A stretch of DNA of 64,000 bases from CADEDV01 sp036383515 (GCA_036383515.1 DASVOE010000008.1:1-64000), one strand, 5' to 3'. Shown: positions 26,528 to 34,629, numbered from the stretch's first letter. Notes: generated by a model from the letters alone, not told the origin. Made by a program: numbers and translations.

Positions 26528-26897
26528 AAGCTAGTTTTTTGATGTGTTGATTCACAAATATGCAAATTTTATAGCCAAATATTCCAAAGTCCTTATTTTA
26601 TCTTCGCATATACAAATCAGTGCTGCTTGGCTTTTGCTGGCAGCAACACAATTCGCAATTCACTATTCAACTTCTTTCCCAAAAAGGCGGTGGCTCAATC
26701 CCTTGGTATGAAGTTTTTGGAGGGGATCAAAAATAGCCCGGTTGTCCGTCCTTGAAAATTCGCCCGGGTTTAAAAGGCTGTACTTAAAATGGAAACAGTT
26801 ATTTTTGCTGCCCGGTTTAAAAAATCAAGAACAGGTTGGAATAGTAAGGTTATTCGCTCTTTCGTTAACCCTTATGCCCCTGCTTGATTCTTCGTCC
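26528..26897. other. Intergenic stretch before tRNA-Arg
   Basis: No convincing coding region is seen. It holds the kelch gene's upstream region (AT-rich, with TTTG boxes on the minus strand but no clear TAnnTTTG at correct spacing) and a mixed-composition stretch up to the tRNA. A short plus-strand frame (26742-26924) runs into the tRNA and has no family look, so I do not call it. Confidence 0.5.
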
Positions 26898-26969
26898 GGT
26901 CCCGTAGTTCAATGGATAGAATAGAAGTTTCCTAAACTTTTGATACAGGTTCGATTCCTGTCGGGACTA
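26898..26969 (+). tRNA. tRNA-Arg (anticodon CCU)
   Basis: A complete 72-base cloverleaf: acceptor GGTCCCG/CGGGACT (first pair G-U), D-arm GTTC-AATGGATA-GAAT, anticodon arm GAAGT-TTCCTAA-ACTTT with CCT at the anticodon, and T-arm ACAGG-TTCGATT-CCTGT. CCA is not encoded. The anticodon reads AGG Arg codons. The region downstream is accessory in character, and tRNA genes are frequent integration sites. Confidence 0.95.
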
Positions 26970-27128
26970 CAAATTCTCGTTTTGGAGCGATAAGTAACGA
27001 AAGTGTTTGTTTGTCGCTCTTTCTTTCCCGAAAACGCCTCTTAATTCCTTCAAAAACGTTCGATTTATAGCATTTGTTCCATCCAGTCTAATCAATTACT
27101 TTGTTATAAGCCATTTTTTATTAAAGCC

Positions 27129-27767
27129 GTGGATCATTCAAAACAAGCATCGGAAATATTTGACAAACTAGCAGAGCTATATCAGTCAAAATTTATGGAT
27201 GTTTCCGCTTACGCATCAGAACTGGATAGTTTTCTTGCACTCTTTGCAAGCCCGAATCCTAATATATTAGAAGTCGCTTGCGGCCCTGGAAATATTACAA
27301 AGTATATTCTTAGTAAAAATCCAAGTCTAAATATTCTCGGAATTGATCTTGCTCCAAGAATGATTGAATTGGCTAAGTTGAATTGCCCAGAGGCTCAGTT
27401 TGAAGTCATGGATTGCAGACACATTAGTTCTCTAAAAACTAAATACGATGGCATTATTCTTAGCTTTTGCCTTCCTTATCTCAACAAATCCGAATTAGAG
27501 AACCTTGTAAAAGATGTTTCTAGTTTACTGCAGCCGGATGGAAAATTATACCTGAGTACAATAGAAGGCGTTCATAAAAACTCCGGTTATAAAAAAGGGA
27601 GTACAGGCGATGAAATATTTATGCACTATTATGAGCTTGCAGATATTCAAACAATTTTTTCCGAGGCTTACCTGCAAATAATTTCTGAAAAGCGAGTTTC
27701 AGTTCCTACCAATCCAAATAATGATACTGATTTAATAATAGTCGCAGTTAAGCAAACCGGCTTATAA
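27129..27767 (+). CDS. Class I SAM-dependent methyltransferase
   Basis: 212 residues with the Rossmann methyltransferase plan: motif I ILEVACGPGNITKYI near 48-62, Asp of motif II in ILGIDLAPRMIEL near 75, and FEVMDCRHI, then YDGIILSFCLPYLN. The start is GTG (gtggatcattc); no upstream in-frame ATG is found. Substrate not evident. It is followed immediately by an attC-like inverted repeat (the stop codon lies in its left end), a layout typical of a gene cassette. Confidence 0.85.
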   Translation: MDHSKQASEIFDKLAELYQSKFMDVSAYASELDSFLALFASPNPNILEVACGPGNITKYILSKNPSLNILGIDLAPRMIELAKLNCPEAQFEVMDCRHISSLKTKYDGIILSFCLPYLNKSELENLVKDVSSLLQPDGKLYLSTIEGVHKNSGYKKGSTGDEIFMHYYELADIQTIFSEAYLQIISEKRVSVPTNPNNDTDLIIVAVKQTGL

Positions 27768-27956
27768 CATGGGGCTTTATGCTATTGGGGCCTGACCAGC
27801 AAACATCAACTAAAAGCAAAGCCAGTCTTCAGTTTTGGCTTGACCAGCATCTTTGAACTTTTGTAAAATCAATGGACTTTTAATTATAAATTTATCAGTG
27901 GTTGTGGGCAGGACGGAAGTAAATATCCCAACAGCATAAAGCCCTGGACGTTAGCG
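27762..27956 (+). repeat. attC-like inverted-repeat cassette boundary
   Basis: Left end TTATAAC (27762-27768) then GGGCTTTATGCT (27772-27783); right end AGCATAAAGCCC (27933-27944) then GTTAGC (27950-27955). The inner arms are perfect 12-bp reverse complements, and the outer boxes resemble the R'' (RYYYAAC) and R' (GTTRRRY) boxes of integron attC sites. The stem spans 195 bases, longer than most attC sites. The centre contains a conserved stretch (27871-27916) found again at 34071-34115. No integrase is in the window, so integron origin is inference. Confidence 0.5.
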
Positions 27957-28003
27957 GTCATTGCAGGACGACACACGAGCATAATTGACATAAACTTAAA
28001 AAT

Positions 28004-28555
28004 ATGAGAAAAGTAATTGCAGCAATCAATATGACACTTGACGGGTTTTGCGACCACACAGCAGGAATTCCGGATGAAGAATTACATCAGCATTACTCTG
28101 AACTGTTAGACAATGCAGGGGTAATTCTATATGGAAGGACGACCTACCAACTTATGCAATTCTGGCAAACATTGCTAAAAAATCCATCAGGAGAAAAATC
28201 AATGGACGAATTTGCAGTGGCAATAGACAAAGTACCCAAAATTGTTTTTTCGCATACGCTGAAAAATACGGAATGGGACAGTGCTAAATTGTCAAATCAA
28301 CCTATTGAAGAAGAAGTTTCAGAACTCAAACAACAATCGGGCAAAGACATTTTAGTTGGAAGTCGGAGTTTACTTATTCAGCTAATGAACCTTAATTTGA
28401 TTGATGAGTTTCAGCTTTGTGTTCATCCTGTCATAGTTGGAAAAGGCCTGCCATTGTTTGACAAAATAAAAGACAGGACAATTTTTAAACTCTTAAAAAC
28501 AAAAACTCTTGGTTCTGGTGCAATCGTGCTTTATTACGATCCCATACGACAGTAA
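28004..28555 (+). CDS. RibD C-terminal/dihydrofolate reductase-fold protein
   Basis: 183 residues of the RibD-C (DHFR-like) family: KVIAAINMTLDGFCDH at the start, LYGRTTYQLM near residue 45, and ILVGSRSLLIQLMNLNLIDEFQLCVHPVIVGKGLPLF near residue 120. It probably binds NADPH, but these stand-alone proteins have no proven substrate. It lies between the attC-like site (upstream) and ACCGCTAAAC at 28564, the complement of the site's TTAGCGGT right end, so it may be a single-gene cassette. Confidence 0.85.
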   Translation: MRKVIAAINMTLDGFCDHTAGIPDEELHQHYSELLDNAGVILYGRTTYQLMQFWQTLLKNPSGEKSMDEFAVAIDKVPKIVFSHTLKNTEWDSAKLSNQPIEEEVSELKQQSGKDILVGSRSLLIQLMNLNLIDEFQLCVHPVIVGKGLPLFDKIKDRTIFKLLKTKTLGSGAIVLYYDPIRQ

Positions 28556-29024
28556 ACAACTAACCGCTAAACAATATGCCAAAAAGTAAATTACTTGAAA
28601 TGAACAACGTTGGTATCGTTGTAGCTTTGGAGAGTAGTTAGAAGGATACTAAAAACCTCTAACTTTTTTTGTTCTCGTTCCTTTTCGATTTAGAAGCTTT
28701 ACTCTTCTTAACGAACGATAATTTGTCAATTTCCACCAGATCTTTCATAACCTGGTTCGAGTCTATGGACATCGGGGCTACTACCAAAGCCGCACTCTTT
28801 AATTTTTTTAAATGGCTGCGGCTCTTAGATTCTCCTAAAAGTCACTTCTGTTCTGCAATGTATTGGAAAGCTCCGTTTACGTTTCTGGTTCGACACTCAT
28901 CTTCTTTCCTGGTATAAAAAATCCTTTCAGGAAATACGAGGAACAGGGCGAAAAGTATTTTTAATAAATAGCAGCCGATTAACAATTTAACTCGCTAATT
29001 TCATTACCCATATTCTCTATAAAA
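28556..29024. other. Intergenic stretch with hairpin and a decayed minus-strand frame
   Basis: No credible gene. After the reductase gene comes ACCGCTAAAC (28564-28573), then a terminator-like AGTTAGA/TCTAACT stem followed by seven T (28636-28670). On the minus strand 28659-28841 an open frame without a proper start encodes a Lys/Ser-rich sequence (KSRSHLKKLKSAALVVAP, then VKKSKASKSKRN) that I do not recognise. It may be the remnant of a small basic protein gene. Low confidence. Confidence 0.35.
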
Positions 29025-29624
29025 ATGCAACTATATCCATCTGAGGTCTCACCAAAATTCATTGACCTCTTTATGAATAAAATGAAAATGACCGAAGATG
29101 AATTTTCATTGACACTTTCCTGTTTCAGGCGGGAATATATTCCCCGTAAATTTTTTTTCCTGAAAGCCGGGCAGGTGGCAAAATATAAAGCCTATATTAA
29201 TAAAGGAAGTGTTCGGAATTTCACGACAGATGAAAAAGGCGGCGAACATATTTTATATTTTTCTTTTGAAGACTGGTGGATAGGTGATCTGGAAAGTTTT
29301 TATAATCAGCAGCCAGCTACCATCAATGTACAGGCCATGGAAGATTGCGAAATACTTTGTCTTCATAAAACTGACTTAGAAAGATTAGGAACGCAAATAC
29401 CTAAACTGAAACAGCTCTTTGATGAAAAGGAAAAAAAATCGCTTTTCTCCCATATACAAAGATTGCAGGAAGTAAAGACTTTGTCGGCTGAAGACAGATA
29501 TCTTAATCTTATCAATAAATATCCTGAAATATTTCAGCGCATCCCGCTTCAATACATTGCCATGTACCTCGACATTGAGCCGCAATCACTCAGCCGCATG
29601 CGAAAAAGGCTTACTTCAAAATAA
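29025..29624 (+). CDS. Crp/Fnr-family transcription regulator
   Basis: 199 residues. An N-terminal cyclic-nucleotide-binding-like beta barrel (about 30-125, with FLKAGQVAKYKAYINKGSVRNFT and DEKGGEHILYFSFEDWWIGD) precedes a C-terminal winged helix (about 145-199, IPLQYIAMYLDIEPQSLSRMRKRL as recognition helix region). This is the common Bacteroidota Crp-like regulator type without the Fnr cysteines. The methyltransferase at 29715 follows in the same direction and may be its target. Confidence 0.9.
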   Translation: MQLYPSEVSPKFIDLFMNKMKMTEDEFSLTLSCFRREYIPRKFFFLKAGQVAKYKAYINKGSVRNFTTDEKGGEHILYFSFEDWWIGDLESFYNQQPATINVQAMEDCEILCLHKTDLERLGTQIPKLKQLFDEKEKKSLFSHIQRLQEVKTLSAEDRYLNLINKYPEIFQRIPLQYIAMYLDIEPQSLSRMRKRLTSK

Positions 29625-29714
29625 TTTTTTTAACCTGGGTTAACTCACTAATTAACCAGGGTGATTGGAAACAGGCGATCACTCATCGCATCTTTATGTC
29701 ATCAAAAAAATGAC

Positions 29715-30731
29715 ATGAATAATCAAGCTCCTCCTCCTCCGGTACAAATGATGCAAATGATCACAGGCTTCTGGACATCCTGCTGTGTATATGCCGCCGC
29801 TAAATTGAATATCGCAGATCTTTTAAAAGACAAACCGCAAACAGCGGATCAGCTGGCAGAAGCTACACATAGTGATGCTGCTTCGTTGTACAGGGTATTG
29901 CGAGCTTTATCAAGTGTGGGAGTATTCAAAGAAAACGAACAGCGGCAATTTGAGCTGACCCCGCTTGGTAACACGTTGCAAACTGATGTGCCCGGTTCTA
30001 TGAAAGCCATGGCTATCGCACAACTGGGTGATCATTTTAATGCATGGGGAAATTTAGTGTACAGCATCAAAACCGGGCATATTGCTTTTGATAATATAGA
30101 AGGAATGTCTGTATGGAAATATTATGAGATGCATCCTGATGAAGGCATGAATTTTATGAAAGCGATGACAGGTCTTACAGGAGCAGTCATACAGCATGTA
30201 TTACCCGTGTATGATTTCTCCGGTTTTCAAACCATCGTTGATATTGGCGGTGGTAACGGCGCCTTGCTGATGGCTGTGTTGGATAAAGCCCTGCAGGCAA
30301 AGGGGATCGTGTTTGACGAAGAATATGTTGTTGAAGAAACAAAAAAATCAATACGGCAAAAAGGTTATGATAACCGGTGTGAAACTGCAGCCGGAAGTTT
30401 TTTTGAATTCATTCCGGAAAATGCAGATGCATACCTGATGAAAATGGTATTGCATGACTGGAATGATGGACAATGTTTGCAGATCTTAAAGAATTGCTAT
30501 AAAGCAATGAAACCCGGCAGCAAATTACTGGTGCTTGATGCAGTCATTCCCGAAGGCAATGAACCGCATCCCGGAAAATTCATGGATATAAATATGCTGG
30601 CTATGACAGGCGGACAGGAAAGAACAGAAAAAGAATTTGCGTCTTTATTTGCCGAAGCCGGTTTAAAATTATCCAAGGTCATTCCTACACACTCACCCAT
30701 GTTCAGTATCATAGAGGTAACAAAAGAATGA
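29715..30731 (+). CDS. SAM-dependent O-methyltransferase (hydroxyindole/caffeate type)
   Basis: 338 residues from ATG at 29715 (MNNQAPPPPVQMMQM); the frame is open from 29661 but the earlier part is not family-like. An N-terminal winged-helix dimerisation domain (AAKLNIADLLKDKPQTADQLAEAT, AASLYRVLRAL) is followed by the catalytic part with VDIGGGNGALLMA (SAM) and MKMVLHDWNDGQCLQIL, whose His-Asp is the catalytic pair in plant-type small-molecule O-methyltransferases. It resembles acetylserotonin/polyketide O-methyltransferases; the acceptor is unknown. Probable functional link to the preceding Crp-like regulator, 90 bases upstream. Confidence 0.9.
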   Translation: MNNQAPPPPVQMMQMITGFWTSCCVYAAAKLNIADLLKDKPQTADQLAEATHSDAASLYRVLRALSSVGVFKENEQRQFELTPLGNTLQTDVPGSMKAMAIAQLGDHFNAWGNLVYSIKTGHIAFDNIEGMSVWKYYEMHPDEGMNFMKAMTGLTGAVIQHVLPVYDFSGFQTIVDIGGGNGALLMAVLDKALQAKGIVFDEEYVVEETKKSIRQKGYDNRCETAAGSFFEFIPENADAYLMKMVLHDWNDGQCLQILKNCYKAMKPGSKLLVLDAVIPEGNEPHPGKFMDINMLAMTGGQERTEKEFASLFAEAGLKLSKVIPTHSPMFSIIEVTKE

Positions 30732-30763
30732 ATGACTGTCCGCATTTCGCAATCTTTTTATGA

Positions 30764-30844
30764 ACCACATAGAGACATAGAACACAATAGCAGGGACACA
30801 CATAGAATTCTATGTGAAACTATGCACCTATGTTCCTATGTGGT
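30764..30844. repeat. Nested palindrome (CACATAG family)
   Basis: Outer arms ACCACATAG (30764-30772) and CTATGTGGT (30836-30844) are perfect complements. Inside lies the 18-bp perfect palindrome CACATAGAATTCTATGTG (30799-30816). CACATAG-rich palindromes are a frequent intergenic type in Bacteroidota, as far as I know. It lies 33 bases after the methyltransferase stop, where it may also stop transcription. Confidence 0.5.
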
Positions 30845-30938
30845 GAAAAAATCAGCAAAGTTGGTTTAAGTGCATAATCAATAAAAGAATGAAATAGTAA
30901 ACAGCCACGATCTTAATTAATAAACAAAAAACAAAACA

Positions 30939-31658
30939 ATGAAACAGATCTTAGCATTCCTGTCAGCAGTCATGCTGATAACTTTTGTGTCCTGTAACAA
31001 CAACGAACCAGCAAAAGAAGAAACCAAAACAAATAATGAGGATAGAGCTTCTTCTGCAAAAGTTACCCAGCAGCCGGCATTTCAACCTTTCACCGTCACT
31101 TTGATCCGTCAAAAAGTGAAGGACTTTGATAAATGGCTTCCCATATACGAGGCCCATGATTCAGCAAGAAAAGCAAGCGGGTTAACAGAAATTGGTTTAG
31201 AAAGAGGTTTGGATAACAGCAACGAGATCACAGTGGCATTTAAGACTGATGACCTTCAAAAAGCAAAAGATTTTACTAATTCACCGGATTTGAAAGAAGC
31301 TATGCAGAAAGCTGGAGTTATCGGACCTCCGGCCATTTCATACATTACCGTTATTCGTGATGATAACAGCAGCATTGAGCAAAAAGACAGGCTATCGGTA
31401 GTTCATCATGTAAAAGATTTTGACGCATGGTTAAAAGCATTTGATAGCGAGGGAAAGGAAACCAGGGCTGGTTATGGCCTGATCGATCGTGGTATCGCAA
31501 GAGAGGTTGATGATCCAAACGTAGTGCATATTTTATTTGCTGTTAGTGATATGGCCAGGGCCAAAGCGAGAGTAGGTTCTCCAGAACTGAAAAAACTGAT
31601 GACAGATGCAGGAGTAGATGGACCGCCCACTATTAATTTTTATAGACTGGTCAGGTAA
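30939..31658 (+). CDS. Lipoprotein with duplicated ferredoxin-like domain
   Basis: 239 residues. A lipoprotein signal with lipobox FVSC (about residues 16-19) and a Glu/Lys-rich linker precede two tandem copies of a roughly 90-residue alpha/beta domain. Copy 1 has VTLIRQKVKDFDKWLPIYEAHD and GVIGPPAISYITVIRD; copy 2 has LSVVHHVKDFDAWLKAFDSE and GVDGPPTINFYRLVR. The matching V-K-D-F-D...W and G-P-P-x-I-x-(F/Y) positions show an internal duplication. The fold resembles dimeric alpha-beta barrels; two copies would make one pseudo-dimer. Function unknown. Confidence 0.82.
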   Translation: MKQILAFLSAVMLITFVSCNNNEPAKEETKTNNEDRASSAKVTQQPAFQPFTVTLIRQKVKDFDKWLPIYEAHDSARKASGLTEIGLERGLDNSNEITVAFKTDDLQKAKDFTNSPDLKEAMQKAGVIGPPAISYITVIRDDNSSIEQKDRLSVVHHVKDFDAWLKAFDSEGKETRAGYGLIDRGIAREVDDPNVVHILFAVSDMARAKARVGSPELKKLMTDAGVDGPPTINFYRLVR

Positions 31659-31999
31659 TTTGTTTTGATCAATATTAAATGAGCCACGCTGATCGTTGCA
31701 GTGATGGCTCATTTTTTTTGCAGACAAGGAGTTGAGATTGATATGATCACTAATTAGTTTGATGCCATTAAGGAAGAGGTTCGACTTTACGCAAGTCGGT
31801 TCTATCCCAGAGGACAAAATCAAGTTTTCCTGATTTTGTCCTTTTTTTTCCGCTGAAACATTTTTGGCAACATAAAAATGGGTGAACACATCGGAAAATG
31901 CTTCGGGCACTGCAATTCTTTCTTCAAGAATATCCCTTGGACTGCTGCATGAGTTGAGTTGACAACCAGAAGGTACAAAAAACCCATACATTTGAAATC
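31659..31999. other. Intergenic stretch with 55-bp hairpin repeat
   Basis: No gene seen. After the lipoprotein it contains a possible short inverted repeat near 31680, then the 55-bp repeat described at 31805-31859, then an upstream region for the cyclase gene. A TACATTTG box (31987-31994) lies 5 bases before the cyclase ATG. Confidence 0.5.
31805..31859. repeat. 55-bp hairpin repeat, copy 1
   Basis: TCCCAG followed by a perfect 12-bp stem (AGGACAAAATCA with TGATTTTGTCCT), an 8-base loop, a T-run and CCGCTGAAAC. A second copy at 38065-38119 is identical at about 51 of 55 positions, including the non-paired flanks. Differences in the loop leave the stem intact. The structure also looks like a terminator on the plus strand. 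Confidence 0.75.
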
Positions 32000-33094
32000 A
32001 TGCTTTCTCCCAAAACTAAAAGGAATATTTACCGGATTTTGCCCTTTGCTATTATATGGTTGTTTTTCAGTATTGTTTATACCCTACTTGAAAGGGGTAT
32101 TGTCGGTCATTTAGATTATTATCCCGCTACGGGAAACCCTTATGATTTTCGTAAGAATATTGTTATTACACCTCTCGTGGCGCTGCTGACAGGGTTATTG
32201 ATAGGAACGATTGAAATCTTTTACTTTAATAAACTATTCATTCAAAAAAGTTTCACCAAAAAGATTTTATACAAATCATTTATCTACCTGGCTACCATTA
32301 TTTCTTTTATTTTAATTGTTTCCGTTACTGCAAACGCTGCACAATTAGGAACCGGAGTATTTAATAAACAGGTTTGGAATAATACCCTGGCATTTTTTAC
32401 GGACTATTCATTTTTAAGCGTAAGTTTTTTTATGGCAGCCGTTGTACTCGTATCACAATTTTATTCTGAAGTAAGCGGGAACGTGGGACATGGAGTGCTT
32501 TACAATTTTTTTACCGGAAAATATCATTCGCCGACTGAGGAAAGGAGAATTTTCATGTTCCTGGATATGAAATCTTCTTCCACCATAGCGGAAAAATTAG
32601 GACACGTTAAATATTTTGAAATGCTCCGGGAATATTATTCTGATTTATCCGGGCCAATCATAAAGTATTCAGGAGAAATTTATCAATATGTCGGAGATGA
32701 AGTGATAGTATCCTGGACACCTGCTTCCGGACTAAAAAACAATAACTGTATTCACTGCTTTTTTGAAATGAAAGCTGCAATAAGGAAACAGTCTGATAAG
32801 TACAATAAAAAATTTGGCGTGGTGCCCGAATTTAAAGCAGGTGTTCACCTGGGTCAGGTAACAACCGGAGAAATCGGAGATATAAAAAAAGAGATAATTT
32901 TCACGGGTGATACACTTAACACAACTGCCCGCATACAATCCCTGTGCAATGCGTATAATGCAGATGTACTTATATCGTATGATTTAATCAACAAACTAAC
33001 CCTTGGTTCAACATTTCAAATAAAAACATTAGGGGTAAACGAGTTGAAGGGCAAAGATCAAAGGATAGAATTATTTACTATTACTCAAACCTGA
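32000..33094 (+). CDS. Membrane-bound adenylate/guanylate cyclase
   Basis: 364 residues. Four or five transmembrane helices in residues 10-155 precede a class III nucleotide cyclase domain (about 185-345). Catalytic residues are in place: metal Asp in FLDMKSSSTIAE, second metal Asp in YVGDEVIVSW, and the transition-state Asn-Arg in LNTTARIQ. A later LKGKD fits the family end. It should make cAMP or cGMP; the purine choice is not evident from motifs. Membrane location suggests sensing of an external signal. Crp-like and DUF2652 proteins occur in the same window. Confidence 0.88.
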   Translation: MLSPKTKRNIYRILPFAIIWLFFSIVYTLLERGIVGHLDYYPATGNPYDFRKNIVITPLVALLTGLLIGTIEIFYFNKLFIQKSFTKKILYKSFIYLATIISFILIVSVTANAAQLGTGVFNKQVWNNTLAFFTDYSFLSVSFFMAAVVLVSQFYSEVSGNVGHGVLYNFFTGKYHSPTEERRIFMFLDMKSSSTIAEKLGHVKYFEMLREYYSDLSGPIIKYSGEIYQYVGDEVIVSWTPASGLKNNNCIHCFFEMKAAIRKQSDKYNKKFGVVPEFKAGVHLGQVTTGEIGDIKKEIIFTGDTLNTTARIQSLCNAYNADVLISYDLINKLTLGSTFQIKTLGVNELKGKDQRIELFTITQT

Positions 33095-33214
33095 AAAAGA
33101 GTTCGTCATATTGATTGCTTCTTATAAAGTCTAAAGGTTAGTGTTCGATATTCAGGATATAACTTCAGTAGTTCTCGTCACCAACGGCGTAAAAAATAAA
33201 ATGATAACAATTAA

Positions 33215-33252
33215 CTGTCGCCTTTTGACTTCAGCAATTCTGAAAGGCGACA
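33215..33252. repeat. Hairpin upstream of the 33269 gene
   Basis: GTCGCCTTT and AAAGGCGAC form a perfect 9-bp stem about 20 bases before the 33269 start. It could be a terminator after the cyclase or a 5' leader structure. Confidence 0.45.
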
Positions 33253-33268
33253 AAACCAAGCTAGAATA

Positions 33269-33946
33269 ATGAAAAATAATATAATAATATTGATTATGGC
33301 GACAACGGGACTTTTTTCCTGTAGGCAAGGCAGTAAATCAACGTCAGATACCGTCAATAAAGAAACTTTGAATTCGACAGAAAATGTCCAAAAACAAAAA
33401 CCATTGACTAATCATAATGAAAAATATATTGATACTAAATATGAGTATACTGATTCCACAGGCAAGAGCCTCATAATACAGAACAGTTTTCCAAAAAGTG
33501 GAACTCATTACACTGATCCTACTGGTAAGGGATACATTTATGCAGTATTTTGGACTCGGATAGTTAATGAAACAGATAATCCTTGCGAATTGACAATTGA
33601 TTTTCCTGCAGAATTATCTGAGTTGCCGTCTGCCCCGGGTGTTTATTATAGACTCTTTTGTCCTCCCGATACAATGACAATTGATAAAGAACCACTGTAT
33701 GATTATGGCCTGACAGGTTTAAAATCTTTTTTGGACAATAGTCTTTCTAAACCATCTTCATTGAAACGGATTATAAGTCCGAAAGAATCAAGTGCTTTCT
33801 ATGTCGTAACTCTTTCTAATAAAGGAGTGGGTGGTCCACTTCGAACGGGGTTTACTTTTAAAGACCAAAATATTTTTTATAGAATCAATAAAACTGAAAT
33901 TCATTGTGGCAGAATTAATTTGAAAAAATTGATGTTACGGAAATAA
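33269..33946 (+). CDS. Lipoprotein of unknown function
   Basis: 225 residues with a lipoprotein signal (IMATTGLFSC, Cys near residue 18) and a Ser/Thr/Asn/Lys-rich linker. The mature domain (about 60-220) shows EYTDSTGKSLIIQNSFPKSG, DFPAELSELPSAPGVYYRLF and SPKESSAFYVVTLSNKG, a beta-rich pattern I cannot assign. Its stop codon lies just before a partial copy of the attC-like sequence, like the methyltransferase at 27129. Confidence 0.7.
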   Translation: MKNNIIILIMATTGLFSCRQGSKSTSDTVNKETLNSTENVQKQKPLTNHNEKYIDTKYEYTDSTGKSLIIQNSFPKSGTHYTDPTGKGYIYAVFWTRIVNETDNPCELTIDFPAELSELPSAPGVYYRLFCPPDTMTIDKEPLYDYGLTGLKSFLDNSLSKPSSLKRIISPKESSAFYVVTLSNKGVGGPLRTGFTFKDQNIFYRINKTEIHCGRINLKKLMLRK

Positions 33947-33949
33947 ACA

Positions 33950-34115
33950 TAAAGCCAGCGCACAACATTCGGTTTGACAATATGACGGGGCCACGAATAT
34001 ATTTTCAACTTTTTGTTCTCTATTCGGCTTCGGCTCCAGCCGACGAATAAAGCCGAGCAATAGAATAAACAATGAACTTTTAGTTATAAACTTAGCAGCG
34101 GTTACAGGCTGACGG
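33950..34115 (+). repeat. Second, partial attC-like sequence
   Basis: Shares with the site at 27762-27956 an ATAAAGCC block and the centre stretch (34071-34115, about 36 of 45 positions match 27871-27916, including ACTTTTAxTTATAAA). An extra hairpin (CGGCT/AGCCG, 34025-34042) lies between. The right arm with GTTAGC is not found, so this copy looks degraded or recombined. Confidence 0.4.
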
Positions 34116-34153
34116 TTTTCAAATGCCGTCACATTCTCCTCTACAGGCAAAAA

Positions 34154-34510
34154 CTATTTATTTAATACTGATTTTCGATATTTTATACCCCATATTCCCA
34201 TGGCTTCAATGATACCGTTAAAACTCTTGCCTAATTCGGTAAGCTCATATTCCACCGTAATAGGCTTGGTATTACATACGGTTCGTTTTACAAGATGATT
34301 CATTTCAAGGTCCTTTAATTCACTGGACAATACCTTTGGAGAAATGTCATTGATATGTTTTTTCAGTTCCAAAAATCGCATCTTTCCATTATAGAATAAA
34401 GCAGCTACAAGGGAATATTTCCATTTCCCGTTCATAATATCCTGTACATCTTTAACACCAACAACATACTGTAAACAACTCGCTGTCAATTGACGCTTTT
34501 TCTTTATCAT
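34154..34510 (-). CDS. HxlR-family transcription regulator
   Basis: 118-residue winged-helix protein: GKWKYSLVAALFYNGKMRFLELKKHINDISPKVLSSELKDLEMNHLVKR shows the HxlR pattern, with an N-terminal Cys (SCLQYVVG) in the place of the redox Cys used by some members. It diverges from the NAD(P)-binding protein at 34630 with 119 bases between, the usual set-up where an HxlR protein controls a neighbouring quinone- or aldehyde-related reductase. Confidence 0.92.
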   Translation of the reverse strand: MIKKKRQLTASCLQYVVGVKDVQDIMNGKWKYSLVAALFYNGKMRFLELKKHINDISPKVLSSELKDLEMNHLVKRTVCNTKPITVEYELTELGKSFNGIIEAMGIWGIKYRKSVLNK

Positions 34511-34528
34511 TTTTCACTTTTTGCAAAG

Positions 34529-34585
34529 GTAGTTACCATTCAGTAATTAGTTACCAAAGGGTAATCAATACCAATTGGTAACTAC
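34529..34585. promoter_or_regulatory. Operator sites between HxlR and NAD(P)-binding genes
   Basis: Arms GTAGTTACC (34529-34537) and GGTAACTAC (34577-34585) are perfect 9-bp complements. Another GTTACC lies at 34550-34555, and TACCAATTGGTA (34569-34580) is itself a 12-bp palindrome. This cluster of GTTACC/GGTAAC half-sites sits in a divergent promoter, as expected for the HxlR protein's own binding sites. Inference from position and symmetry. Confidence 0.55.
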
Positions 34586-34629
34586 TAATCTTTTTACTTT
34601 GGATATTATTAATCAAAAAAAATAAAAAG

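Noticed and set aside
28669..28917. 82-codon plus-strand frame downstream of the reductase gene.
   Set aside because: Phe/Ser-rich shadow of AT-rich sequence, no start context, opposite to a possible minus-strand remnant.
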